Assembly: GCA_031270925.1 (NCBI GenBank)
Contig: JAISWY010000298.1
Span: 1 to 8,170, forward strand
Direction: 5' to 3'
Source of the DNA: Candidatus Symbiothrix sp.
GTDB lineage: Bacteria > Bacteroidota > Bacteroidia > Bacteroidales > Azobacteroidaceae
Length of the DNA stretch: 8,170 nucleotides
The notes beneath the pieces are model-generated. The model was not told where the DNA came from and made no database searches. It saw only the letters and a list, made by a program, of their open reading frames with translations. Numbering within the stretch: position 1 is the first letter of the stretch; each line of letters begins with the position of its first letter. Below are positions 1 through 6,842 of this stretch, piece by piece. The position numbers and the translations under genes are program-made.

Positions 1-125
1 CCTACAACCGTAAAAATCCCTGGACGATTTATTATCAACAAAACGAAGTAACGGGCATTCCCTACGCCGAGATGATGTATTTGTTTGGAATTGTGCCGTC
101 GGTAACATATAATTTTAAATTTTGA
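1..125 (+). CDS. C-terminal end of an outer-membrane beta-barrel protein, probably a TonB-dependent receptor (partial)
   Basis: The frame is open from the window edge (first full codon at position 3) to a TGA at 123-125 and gives the last 40 residues of a protein that begins outside the window. The visible tail has alternating aromatic and polar residues and ends in PSVTYNFKF with a terminal phenylalanine, the usual signal for insertion of an outer-membrane barrel by the Bam complex. The segment GIPYAEMMYLFGIVPS resembles the last hairpin of Bacteroidetes TonB-dependent receptors. The next gene, a DUF4249 lipoprotein, starts 4 nt after the stop, and this pairing with a receptor is common in the phylum. 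The receptor identity is inferred from the tail and its neighbour; the plug domain and substrate cannot be seen. Confidence 0.75.
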   Translation, partial: YNRKNPWTIYYQQNEVTGIPYAEMMYLFGIVPSVTYNFKF

Positions 126-129
126 AAAG

Positions 130-1041
130 ATGAAGAATTTCAGAGGATGGCGCATCGAGTGCTTCCTAATGACAATCTTAATAATAACAGGCTTCGGATG
201 CACCGAGCCGTTCACGATTGAAACAAAAAACTCGCCGCCTGTGCCGGTTATTTACGGAATGCTGACCGATGAGTTGAAGCATCAGGAAATCATGATTTCC
301 CGTTCGTCGGCTTATTTCGATAATCAGCCGAATGTCGGCGTTTCAAATGCGGAAGTCATCATTCAATCATCCAATAATGAAACTTTCAGGTTTATCGAAA
401 AACGCGACAGCATACAAGGCTTGTATGTTTCGGAAAACACTTTTGCCGCTCGTATCGGAACGGAATATACGCTATCTGTAACCATGGATTTCAATGGGAA
501 AGGCCAACTCGACCGTTACAACGCCTCGACGACCATTCTTCCGCCGGCGGTAGTTGACTCGGTTTTTCTCGAACCCTTGGAATTGATGGGGCGTAAACTC
601 CACGTTCTGAACACTTATTTCAACGATCCTGCAGGCGAGAGTTACCTGATGTTTCACGTATTTTACAACGATTCTTTACTAACGGACAAAATCTCCAACG
701 CATTGATTTCCAATGATGAATTGATGAACAGTCAGCAAATTGCCGCCCCGATTTATCGTTTCGCCGATATTTCGGAAAAAGAGAAAGACCAACGTCCCGA
801 CGACCAACAAAACCGGAGAATTTATCTGCAAGACGGCGACAGGGTGGACGCGGCCGTAAGCGTGCTTCCGAAAGGTTATTTCGATTTTATTTCGCAGTGC
901 CAAAAGGAAATGGGCGGCGAAAACCCGATGTTTGGGGGGCCGGCTTCGAATATTGCTACTAATATCAGTGGCGGCGGGGTTGGGTATTTTACAGGGTATA
1001 GCGTGGTTCGGACTTTGGCTTCGCGAAAAACAAACCGTTAA
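130..1041 (+). CDS. DUF4249 family surface lipoprotein
   Basis: This 303-residue protein has a lipoprotein-type signal: basic residues at K2, R5 and R8, a hydrophobic stretch at about 11-22 and a relaxed lipobox ending in Cys24 (GFGC, followed by TEPF). The mature part starts with a region like that of DUF4249 proteins (PVPVIYGMLTDE at 37-48, then a beta-rich domain to about 140). It ends with the family's most recognisable block, NPMFGGP at 265-271 and NISGGGVGYFTGYSV at 278-292. The protein is expected to be exported, lipidated and attached to the outer membrane. DUF4249 genes commonly follow TonB-dependent receptor genes, as here (4 nt gap), so it may be an accessory lipoprotein of that receptor; its ligand is unknown. 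The ATG at 130 was chosen because the signal sequence begins there. The length is normal and nothing suggests decay. Confidence 0.87.
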   Translation: MKNFRGWRIECFLMTILIITGFGCTEPFTIETKNSPPVPVIYGMLTDELKHQEIMISRSSAYFDNQPNVGVSNAEVIIQSSNNETFRFIEKRDSIQGLYVSENTFAARIGTEYTLSVTMDFNGKGQLDRYNASTTILPPAVVDSVFLEPLELMGRKLHVLNTYFNDPAGESYLMFHVFYNDSLLTDKISNALISNDELMNSQQIAAPIYRFADISEKEKDQRPDDQQNRRIYLQDGDRVDAAVSVLPKGYFDFISQCQKEMGGENPMFGGPASNIATNISGGGVGYFTGYSVVRTLASRKTNR

Positions 1042-1160
1042 ATCCGCTAACTGATTGACTGATTTAATGGTAGTTTCGTCAACGCAGGGTTTTGCAGGTG
1101 ACCCGTTATAAGTAAAGGATATTTTGAAGCAATAAAAAGTGTTTATTCGCATTTTTTCCG

Positions 1161-1168
1161 TAAGTTTG
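1161..1168 (+). promoter_or_regulatory. Bacteroidetes-type -7 box of proB
   Basis: TAAGTTTG matches the Bacteroidetes -7 consensus TAnnTTTG and lies 16 nt before the proB start codon, implying a very short 5' leader. I see no clean TTTG -33 element about 20 nt upstream, so the assignment rests on the -7 box and its position. The rest of the 143-nt gap after the DUF4249 gene (1042-1184) holds no ORF, convincing terminator hairpin or RNA that I can recognise. Confidence 0.55.
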
Positions 1169-1184
1169 CACCCAAATCAAAAAA

Positions 1185-2270
1185 ATGTCGCAAACAGTTT
1201 TCAAACGAATAGCCGTAAAAATCGGCAGCAATGTACTGACACGCGCTGATGGCACGCTCGATGTTACTCGAATGTCGGCCATCGTCGATCAAGCAGCCGA
1301 ACTCCACCGTCGCGGTGTAGAAATCATTCTGATTTCGTCGGGAGCCGTAGCTTCGGGACGTGGCGAATTAAAACTCAATAAGTTACCCGACGCCGTTTCG
1401 CAACGCCAACTGTTCTCGGCCGTTGGTCAAACCAAACTGATTAATCGCTATTACGAATTGTTCCGCGACCACCAAATCACTTGCGGACAAGTGCTGACAA
1501 CCAAAGAAAATTTCGCCTCGCGCCGCCATTACCTGAATCAGAAAAACTGTATGACCGTAATGCTCGAAGCCGGCGTGATTCCGATTGTAAATGAGAACGA
1601 TACGATTTCCGTAACCGAATTGATGTTTACTGACAACGACGAACTTTCGGGATTGATCGCTACCATGATGAGCGCCGAAGCGCTGATTATTTTAAGCAAC
1701 GTGAACGGTATTTACGACGGCGACCCCCAAAATCCCGATTCCAAAATTATTGCGGAAATTACTGACAAAATGGATTTGCAAACCTTGGTACAAAGCGAAA
1801 AATCGTCCTTCGGTCGCGGCGGAATGCAAACCAAATACAATATTGCCCGAAAAGTGGCCGACGAGGGCATTACGGTCATTATCGCCAACGGCAAACAAGA
1901 TAATATCTTGATGAATTTATTGTATCATCCCGAAAATCAACTTCATACGCGATTTATTCCGAACGAAAAACCGGTTTCCAACGTGAAAAAATGGATCGCC
2001 CATTCCGACAGTTTTGCTAAAGGCGAAGTCCATATCAACACCGGCGCACGCGAAGCTTTACAGGGGAATCATGCCAGTTCGTTACTTCCCGTCGGTATCA
2101 CAGTTGTAAAAGGCGAATTTGAAAAAGACGATATTGTAAAAATTATCGACGAAAACGGCCTCGGCATCGGTTGGGGCAAAACAGCCTTCGATAGCGGCAA
2201 AGTCTTGGAAATTATGGGGAAAAAGGGCAACAAGCCTGTTGTCCATTACGATTATTTGTATTTGGATTAA
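1185..2270 (+). CDS. proB: Glutamate 5-kinase (proline biosynthesis)
   Basis: ProB phosphorylates L-glutamate with ATP to gamma-glutamyl phosphate, the first step of proline synthesis in the cytoplasm. The 361-residue protein is close to the usual length (about 367 in E. coli). The amino-acid kinase domain spans about 5-255: phosphate-binding VKIGSNVL at 11-18, ISSGAVASGR at 50-59, NENDTIS at 136-142, FTDNDELSG at 148-156, SNVNGIYDGDP at 171-181 and the FGRGGMQTK loop at 209-217. A C-terminal PUA domain follows from about 277, containing SSLLPVGI at 298-305 and ending YDYLYLD. The gene starts 16 nt after a -7 box. No proA (glutamyl-phosphate reductase) is adjacent, so the next pathway enzyme must be encoded elsewhere. 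The stop is 6 nt from the stop of the convergent DUF4494 gene. Feedback inhibition by proline is known for the family but cannot be read from the sequence. Confidence 0.97.
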   Translation: MSQTVFKRIAVKIGSNVLTRADGTLDVTRMSAIVDQAAELHRRGVEIILISSGAVASGRGELKLNKLPDAVSQRQLFSAVGQTKLINRYYELFRDHQITCGQVLTTKENFASRRHYLNQKNCMTVMLEAGVIPIVNENDTISVTELMFTDNDELSGLIATMMSAEALIILSNVNGIYDGDPQNPDSKIIAEITDKMDLQTLVQSEKSSFGRGGMQTKYNIARKVADEGITVIIANGKQDNILMNLLYHPENQLHTRFIPNEKPVSNVKKWIAHSDSFAKGEVHINTGAREALQGNHASSLLPVGITVVKGEFEKDDIVKIIDENGLGIGWGKTAFDSGKVLEIMGKKGNKPVVHYDYLYLD

Positions 2271-2276
2271 ATCGGC

Positions 2277-2738
2277 CTACTCACTCTTTTCCGGCGTTTT
2301 CACTTTGGCGTCGGCGTCGAACGGGAAAACATCCATCAACATCGTTTCCGTTATGGAGGCAATTTCGTAATCGCTCATCGTGCCTTTCATTCCGTTTTCG
2401 ACTACGGCAAGGGCCTCTTTGACATCGGATGCTTGCGCCAATATTTGTACAGCCGTTTTCCGTTCCGCGCCGCTTTTCTCGTCCAAAGTAATAAAAAGGA
2501 CTTTGACCTTGTAATAGCGGTCGCCCGTTTCGTTGAAAAACAACTCAGCCAATTTGGCACGCTTGATATTGGCCACGATAAATTCGCCGCTCACATAATG
2601 TTTTACTTCTTCGATGATTCGTGCTTCGGCTTCGGTAAACGACAGCGCATCTACCAAATACGGCTCGCTCACTCGTTTTTGCACGCCGTTTTCCATCATT
2701 TTGTCGTAAGAGACTTTACACTCGAACCAGTTACTCAT
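2277..2738 (-). CDS. DUF4494 domain protein, function unknown
   Basis: This 153-residue cytoplasmic protein has no signal peptide or membrane segment. I recognise it as a DUF4494 protein, a small family typical of Bacteroidetes, from the opening NWFECKVSYDK (3-13), the block EPYLVDALSFTEAEARIIEE (25-44), the central ITLDEKSGAERKTA (83-96) and the ending MKGTMSDYEIASITET (117-132). No catalytic motif is evident and I do not assign a function. It is the last gene of the engB-guaD-DUF4494 operon: its ATG lies 1 nt after the guaD stop (TGA-T-ATG on the minus strand), which suggests translation by ribosomes finishing guaD. Its TAG stop faces the proB stop across 6 nt. Confidence 0.88.
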   Translation of the reverse strand: MSNWFECKVSYDKMMENGVQKRVSEPYLVDALSFTEAEARIIEEVKHYVSGEFIVANIKRAKLAELFFNETGDRYYKVKVLFITLDEKSGAERKTAVQILAQASDVKEALAVVENGMKGTMSDYEIASITETMLMDVFPFDADAKVKTPEKSE

Positions 2739-2739
2739 A

Positions 2740-3213
2740 TCAATATTCTATTTTATCTGTTTTTTGACTCCATGTTTCAAAAGCTTCAATCGCCTCGTTC
2801 CGAAGCATTTGTGTGATTGGTACCGCTCGCTTTTCCTTCGGCAATTCCAACTGATCATAAATAAACGAATCGTCGAATCCGATGTTTTTAGCGTCGGATT
2901 TCGTATTTGCATAATAAATTTTGTCGATTCGTGACCAGTAAATGGCCGACAAGCACATCGGACAAGGTTCGCAAGAGGTGTAAATTTCGCAGCCCGATAA
3001 ATCGAAAGTGTTCAATTTTTTCGCGGCTTTACGAATCGCGCTTACTTCGGCGTGCGCCGTCGGATCGTTTTTTAGCGTAACCATATTGTGACCGGAAGCG
3101 ACTTCTTTGCCGTCCTTCACAATGACTGCACCAAATGGGCCGCCGCCTGCTGCTACGCTTGTCAGGGAAAGTCGTATCGCTTTTCGCATCCATTTCTTAT
3201 CTGTCTCGTTCAT
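2740..3213 (-). CDS. guaD: Nucleoside/guanine deaminase of the cytidine deaminase fold, GuaD-like
   Basis: The likely reaction is hydrolysis of guanine to xanthine and ammonia. The 157-residue protein carries the zinc-deaminase signature: His54-Ala-Glu56 (zinc ligand and catalytic Glu) and PCPMC at 83-87 (zinc ligands Cys84 and Cys87). Several features favour guanine deaminase of the B. subtilis GuaD type over the tRNA deaminase Tad[10 protein letters not shown] at 49-57, [15 protein letters not shown] at 79-93, GFDDSFIY at 112-119 with Asp115 at the position matching the catalytic Asp114 of GuaD, and a C-terminal EY whose tyrosine (157) matches the residue that GuaD swaps into its partner's active site. 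These correspondences are from memory. The start codon overlaps the engB stop as ATGA, and the stop is 1 nt before the DUF4494 start. An alternative is another small-base or nucleoside deaminase of the same fold. Confidence 0.85.
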   Translation of the reverse strand: MNETDKKWMRKAIRLSLTSVAAGGGPFGAVIVKDGKEVASGHNMVTLKNDPTAHAEVSAIRKAAKKLNTFDLSGCEIYTSCEPCPMCLSAIYWSRIDKIYYANTKSDAKNIGFDDSFIYDQLELPKEKRAVPITQMLRNEAIEAFETWSQKTDKIEY

Positions 3214-3806
3214 AGGGATTTATTAATATTTTCGATGTAATCCAATAATTCTTCGCGTCCTTTTTTATGTTCGGAAGAGGTATAAAAAACAGGCGGAAGT
3301 TCTTCCCAAGTCTCCAATAATTTATTTTTGTAAAGTTGAATATTTTCGTTCAAGCGCGATTTCGACAATTTGTCGGTTTTCGTGAAAATCAGTGCAAACG
3401 GAATGTCGCTTTCGCCCAGACGATTGATAAATTCCAAATCAATTTTTTGTGGTTCGTGACGGCAATCAAGCAAGACGAATAAGCAGGTAAGTTCCTCGCG
3501 CTCATCTAAATAGAAGTCGATGATTTCCTGAATTTTCCGGCGGCCTTCTTTTCCGTGCCGGGCGTATCCGTAACCCGGCAAATCGACTAAATACCATTCG
3601 TCGTTAATCAGGAAATGATTAATTAACTGCGTTTTACCCGGTGTGGAAGAGGTCATTGCCAAGCCTTTTCTCCCGGTCAGCATATTAATCAGCGACGATT
3701 TACCGACGTTGGAACGGCCGGTAAACGCATATTCCGCACGACCGTCGCGGGGACATTTGGCCGGCTGCGTGTTGCTGATTACAAATTCTGCTTTTTTAAT
3801 AATCAT
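3210..3806 (-). CDS. engB: Ribosome biogenesis GTPase EngB (YihA/YsxC)
   Basis: EngB is an essential GTPase in most bacteria and acts in late assembly of the large (50S) ribosomal subunit. The 198-residue protein has all five G motifs in order: G1 GRSNVGKS at 30-37, G2 around Thr55 in SSTPGKTQ, G3 DLPGYGYA at 75-82, G4 TKTD at 142-145 and G5 TSS at 176-178. [10 protein letters not shown] and DLPGYGYA are characteristic of this family within the TrmE-Era-EngA-EngB GTPases. It is the first gene of a three-gene minus-strand operon. A good promoter lies upstream (3827-3858), placing the ATG about 20 nt from the -7 box. Its TGA overlaps the guaD ATG by 4 nt, so the two are probably translationally coupled. 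The protein looks complete. Confidence 0.96.
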   Translation of the reverse strand: MIIKKAEFVISNTQPAKCPRDGRAEYAFTGRSNVGKSSLINMLTGRKGLAMTSSTPGKTQLINHFLINDEWYLVDLPGYGYARHGKEGRRKIQEIIDFYLDEREELTCLFVLLDCRHEPQKIDLEFINRLGESDIPFALIFTKTDKLSKSRLNENIQLYKNKLLETWEELPPVFYTSSEHKKGREELLDYIENINKSL

Positions 3807-3826
3807 CGTTTGTTTTTAATGGCTTG

Positions 3827-3858
3827 CAAAGGTATGTTATTTGAATGGGATTACCAAA
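3827..3858 (-). promoter_or_regulatory. Promoter of the engB-guaD-DUF4494 operon
   Basis: Read on the minus strand, TTTG (3858-3855) is followed by exactly 20 nt and then TACCTTTG (3834-3827). This matches the Bacteroidetes housekeeping promoter (-33 TTTG, -7 TAnnTTTG, spacer 19-21) in both boxes and spacing. The engB ATG begins 20 nt after the -7 box. It is the best-formed promoter in the window. Confidence 0.75.
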
Positions 3859-3897
3859 TGGAATACATTGCGGCTCAAAAAAAGGTTTATCCAAAAA

Positions 3898-3929
3898 TTT
3901 TCATATTTTAAAGGAAAGTCGTACCTTTG
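3898..3929 (+). promoter_or_regulatory. Promoter of the DUF1599-doxX-tpiA-SPOR-folE operon
   Basis: TACCTTTG at 3922-3929 matches TAnnTTTG, and a TTTT (one mismatch to TTTG) sits 20 nt upstream at 3898-3901. The DUF1599 start codon lies 19 nt after the -7 box. This box also decides the gene start: an in-frame ATG at 3841 lies upstream of the promoter and would not be in the transcript. I see no comparable promoter at the start of any of the other four genes, so this one probably serves all five. Confidence 0.65.
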
Positions 3930-3948
3930 TGCACCTTTTTTAATCACA

Positions 3949-4488
3949 ATGAACACAATTGAACAATTTGAACACGTTATAGACATCTGTCGCAATCTGT
4001 TTGAAAATAAACTCAACGATTACGGGGCTTCGTGGCGCATCATGCGTCCGGAATCAATTACCGACCAGATTTTCATCAAGGCCAAACGAATCAGAACCTT
4101 GGAAATCAACGGTTTCAGCAAGGTAAACGAAGGCGTCAAGCCCGAATTTATCGCGATTGTCAATTACGGCGTCATCGGTTTGATACAGTTGGAGTTGGGA
4201 TTTTCGGATACGGTAACCATCTCGTCGAAAGAAGCTATCTCGTTGTATGACAAATGGATGACAATAACCAAAAATTTGATGTACGCCAAAAATCACGATT
4301 ACGACGAGGCTTGGCGCTCCATGCGCATCAGCTCCTATACCGATTTGATTCTGACCAAAATCCAACGCACCAAGGAAATCGAAGACCACGAAGGTAAAAC
4401 GGAAGTGTCGGAAGGCGTGGATGCCAATTATATGGATATGATCAATTATGCACTTTTCGGACTAATTAAATTGGAATATGGCAAATAA
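3949..4488 (+). CDS. Two-domain DUF1599 (nucleotide modification associated domain 1) protein
   Basis: This 179-residue cytoplasmic protein consists of two copies of the same roughly 75-residue domain. Copy 1 (about 11-84) and copy 2 (about 104-178) share the pattern DYxxxWRxMRxxSxTDxIxxKxxRxxxxE, then a (V)xEGV block and NYxxxGLIxLExG. I recognise it as DUF1599, which to my recollection Pfam also calls Nmad1, nucleotide modification associated domain 1. A role in nucleotide or base handling is suggested only by that name and by domain-context studies of other proteins; nothing here shows a reaction. I chose the ATG at 3949, not the in-frame ATG at 3841, because the -7 box lies between them and homology begins at MNTIEQFEHV. 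It is the first gene of the operon, and its last codons overlap the next start by 11 nt. Confidence 0.88.
   Translation: MNTIEQFEHVIDICRNLFENKLNDYGASWRIMRPESITDQIFIKAKRIRTLEINGFSKVNEGVKPEFIAIVNYGVIGLIQLELGFSDTVTISSKEAISLYDKWMTITKNLMYAKNHDYDEAWRSMRISSYTDLILTKIQRTKEIEDHEGKTEVSEGVDANYMDMINYALFGLIKLEYGK
3979..4482 (+). repeat. Internal tandem duplication of the DUF1599 domain
   Basis: The two halves align with a constant offset of 93 residues (94 after one insertion). Paired residues include Asp24/117, Tyr25/118, Trp29/122, Arg30/123, Met32/125, Arg33/126, Thr38/131, Asp39/132, Lys44/137, Arg47/140, Glu52/145, Asn72/166, Tyr73/167, Gly77/171 and Glu82/176. Unit 1 covers about 3979-4200 and unit 2 about 4258-4482. 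DNA identity is only patchy (both units begin GATTACG at 4018 and 4297), so the duplication is old and held at protein level. Confidence 0.85.
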
Positions 4489-5605
4489 ATTCAAAAAAAT
4501 TATCGTAGAAATCGCGCGCATCTTGCTCGGATGCACTTTTGTTTTTTCGGGCTTCGTGAAAGCGGTCGATCCTTTGGGCGGCGCTTATAAGTTCCACGAT
4601 TATTTTGCGGCTTGGGGAATCGATTGGCTCGATTTTCTATCTTTGCCCGCTTCATTCGGCTTGTCCGCATTGGAATTTACACTCGGAATATGCTTATTAT
4701 TAGGAGTTTATCGCATAATCGTAAGTTGGTTTATCTTGGCGTTTATGGCCTTTATGACACTGCTAGCGCTCTATTTGGCGATTTATAATCCCGTAACCGA
4801 TTGCGGCTGTTTCGGCGATGCATTGGTTATTACCAATTGGCAAACATTCTATAAAAACTTGATTTTGATTGCATTAGCAATAATTGTTTTCGTATGGAAT
4901 AAAAAAATAACACGATTTGTTCCGAAGAAAATCCAAAAATGGGCGACGACCTGCATAATCCTCTTTATCTTAGGTGTTTCCTATTATTGCTATACGCATC
5001 TCCCGATTTTGGATTTTCGCCCGTATAAAATCGGAAACAATATTCGTGAATTGATGGAAATTCCCGATGATGCGGAACAAGACGTTTACGAAACAGCGCT
5101 GATTTACGAAAAAAACGGCGTACAACAAAAATTTTCTCTGACCGATTATCCTAAAAACGATACGGCTTGGAAATTTGTCGAAACCATCAACACACTGATT
5201 AAGAAAGGATACGAACCACCGATTCACGATTTCACAATTACCACCGAAAACGGCGACGAAATTACAGACGTAGTTCTGAACGATACAAGTTGTACCTTTT
5301 TATTAATCGCTCACAAATTGGAAAAAGCGAACGATTCGCACATCGACAAAATCAACAATATTTATGATTGGGCAAACGACAATAATTATCGTTTTCTCTG
5401 TTTGACGGCTTCCACTGCGGATGAAATCGAAGCGTGGCGCACAAGCACAGGCGCCGAATATCCGTTTTGCATTACCGACGACGTTACGCTGAAAACAATT
5501 ATCCGTTCCAATCCGGGTTTGGTTTTGATAAAAGATGCAGTGGTAATCGATAAATGGCCGAACAGCTGTTTACCGATGGAAAAAGAAATCAATTCATTAA
5601 AATAA
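4478..5605 (+). CDS. BT_3928-like inner-membrane protein: DoxX/MauE-type membrane domain plus periplasmic thioredoxin-like domain
   Basis: The 375-residue protein has four hydrophobic segments at about 8-28, 56-77, 80-102 and 124-140 that form a DoxX/MauE-like bundle. Between the third and fourth lies CGCFGD (109-114), a two-cysteine motif of MauE-type proteins linked to periplasmic redox chemistry. A fifth segment (about 155-172) leads into a soluble domain of about 200 residues. Its order (PYKIGNNI at 182-189, FSLTDYP at 219-225, CTFLLI at 272-277, NYRFLCLTAS at 303-312, NPGLVLIKDAVVIDKW at 345-360) looks like a thioredoxin or peroxiredoxin fold, but without CXXC. I believe this corresponds to the family annotated BT_3928 or DoxX in Bacteroides. 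The ATG at 4478 overlaps the DUF1599 gene by 11 nt, and tpiA follows 6 nt after the stop. The function is not established; thiol-disulfide exchange or quinone-linked electron transfer is inferred. Confidence 0.8.
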   Translation: MANKFKKIIVEIARILLGCTFVFSGFVKAVDPLGGAYKFHDYFAAWGIDWLDFLSLPASFGLSALEFTLGICLLLGVYRIIVSWFILAFMAFMTLLALYLAIYNPVTDCGCFGDALVITNWQTFYKNLILIALAIIVFVWNKKITRFVPKKIQKWATTCIILFILGVSYYCYTHLPILDFRPYKIGNNIRELMEIPDDAEQDVYETALIYEKNGVQQKFSLTDYPKNDTAWKFVETINTLIKKGYEPPIHDFTITTENGDEITDVVLNDTSCTFLLIAHKLEKANDSHIDKINNIYDWANDNNYRFLCLTASTADEIEAWRTSTGAEYPFCITDDVTLKTIIRSNPGLVLIKDAVVIDKWPNSCLPMEKEINSLK

Positions 5606-5611
5606 TAAAAC

Positions 5612-6367
5612 ATGAGAAAAAACATTGTCGCAGGAAATTGGAAAATGAACAAAAACCTGCAAGAAGGCATTGAGTTGGCAAAAGAGTTACAAGCCGCGCT
5701 GAACGGAAAAACGGTTAAATGCGATGTCGTTATTTGTACGCCGTTTATTCATTTGGCGTCTGTAAACGCCGTTATCGACGGAAAAACGGTGAGATTGGGA
5801 GCCGAAAACTGCGCCGATAAAGTTTCGGGCGCTTACACGGGCGAAGTTTCGGCCGCAATGCTTGCTTCCACCGGCGCGCAATACGTGATTTTGGGACACT
5901 CCGAACGCCGCGCTTACTACGGCGAAACCAACGCTATCTTGAAAGAAAAAGTGAAATTGGCTTTGGAAAACAATTTAATTCCGATTTTCTGCATCGGCGA
6001 AGTCTTGGAAGAACGCGAAGCAGGCAAACAAAACGAAGTAGTAAAAACGCAAATAGAAGAAAGCTTGTTCGACCTTTCGACCGAAGATTTTGGAAAAATC
6101 GTTTTGGCTTACGAACCGGTTTGGGCTATTGGAACCGGCAAAACAGCTACTCCGGCGCAAGCGCAGGAAATTCATGCCTACATCCGCAGCATTTTGGCAG
6201 CGAAATACGGTCAAGCAGTGGCCAACGACACTTCAATTCTCTATGGCGGTAGCGCCAATGCAGGCAATGCCAAAGAATTATTCTCCAATCCCGATGTGGA
6301 TGGCGGATTGATTGGCGGCGCCGCTTTGAAAGTCGAAACCTTCCTACCTATTGTTGAAGCATTCTAA
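5612..6367 (+). CDS. tpiA: Triosephosphate isomerase
   Basis: TpiA interconverts dihydroxyacetone phosphate and glyceraldehyde 3-phosphate in glycolysis and gluconeogenesis, as a cytoplasmic dimer. The 251-residue protein is full length. Visible hallmarks are GNWKMN at 8-13 with catalytic Lys11, GHSERR at 95-100 with His96, the [11 protein letters not shown] block at 167-177 containing catalytic Glu168 and the flexible active-site lid, and the phosphate-binding loops YGGSA at 211-215 and GGLIGGAAL at 231-239. It starts 6 nt after the DoxX-like gene and ends 1 nt before the SPOR gene, in the middle of the five-gene operon. Expression is therefore probably tied to the promoter at 3898-3929. Nothing unusual is seen in the protein. 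Confidence 0.98.
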   Translation: MRKNIVAGNWKMNKNLQEGIELAKELQAALNGKTVKCDVVICTPFIHLASVNAVIDGKTVRLGAENCADKVSGAYTGEVSAAMLASTGAQYVILGHSERRAYYGETNAILKEKVKLALENNLIPIFCIGEVLEEREAGKQNEVVKTQIEESLFDLSTEDFGKIVLAYEPVWAIGTGKTATPAQAQEIHAYIRSILAAKYGQAVANDTSILYGGSANAGNAKELFSNPDVDGGLIGGAALKVETFLPIVEAF

Positions 6368-6368
6368 A

Positions 6369-6839
6369 ATGAAGTACCTTTATACGATATTATTAACGGT
6401 TTGTGTGTTGAATATCAGCGCACAAACCATTATCGACGAATTGCAAGCCAATGTCGATTCGTCGGAAGGAGTGATTCGCGTAGAATGTTCTCCCGCTATT
6501 GCGGCTTTGATTGGAACGCCGATACCTTCTTCTGCCGAAAACAGAGAAGAAACGATTACCCGCCCCGGATTCCGCGTTCAGGTTTTCATGGGCAGTAAGC
6601 CGGGTGCTGCACGTGCGGAAGCCACTTCCAAGCAAAACACCATCAAAGAGCAATTTCCCGAATTACCCGTTTACATGACTTACAACGCACCCAACTGGAA
6701 ACTTACGGTCGGCGATTTTACCACTCGCGAAGAAGCCAACTTGGTCAAACAACAACTGCAACGCGCTTTTCCCGAATTTGGACAAGAAATGTACCTCGTT
6801 TCCGCCACCATCAAAATGTACTCAACCGCAAGCGAATAA
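6369..6839 (+). CDS. Exported SPOR-domain protein
   Basis: This 156-residue protein has a cleavable-looking Sec signal peptide (MKYLYTILLTVCVLNISA, likely cut after Ala18) and no further membrane segment, so it should be periplasmic. A linker of about 45 residues leads to one SPOR domain at about 66-148: GFRVQVFMGS at 67-76 for the first strand, VYMTYNAPNWKLTVGDFTTR at 101-120 for the middle, and EANLVKQQL at 122-130 for the second helix. SPOR domains bind peptidoglycan strands lacking stem peptides and often act near division septa; no enzymatic domain accompanies it here. I chose the ATG at 6369, which starts the signal peptide. An in-frame ATG at 6351 lies inside tpiA and would add six residues ahead of it. 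The gene sits 1 nt after tpiA and 3 nt before folE. Confidence 0.88.
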   Translation: MKYLYTILLTVCVLNISAQTIIDELQANVDSSEGVIRVECSPAIAALIGTPIPSSAENREETITRPGFRVQVFMGSKPGAARAEATSKQNTIKEQFPELPVYMTYNAPNWKLTVGDFTTREEANLVKQQLQRAFPEFGQEMYLVSATIKMYSTASE

Positions 6840-6842
6840 ATT

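Noticed and set aside
1084..1113. GGGT...ACCC inverted repeat in the gap before proB as a terminator or riboswitch stem
   Set aside because: Four base pairs with a 10-nt loop and no T run; no conserved riboswitch core is recognisable.
679..1152. A 157-codon open frame on the minus strand across the DUF4249 gene
   Set aside because: It is antisense to a well-supported lipoprotein gene, has no recognisable domain and ends within the coding region without a promoter.
2228..2241. Possible terminator hairpin (CAACA AGCC TGTTG) near the end of proB
   Set aside because: The stem is only 5 bp, lies inside the coding region and has no following T run; it is probably a chance palindrome.
2433..2816. 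A 127-codon plus-strand frame across DUF4494 and guaD
   Set aside because: The opposite strand carries two recognised families with tight operon spacing; this frame is a shadow rich in Phe and His without family likeness.
3841..3948. A 36-codon in-frame extension upstream of the DUF1599 protein, starting at ATG 3841
   Set aside because: It includes the plus-strand promoter (3898-3929), is A/T-rich and lacks family similarity; the ATG at 3949 sits 19 nt after the -7 box and matches where homology begins.
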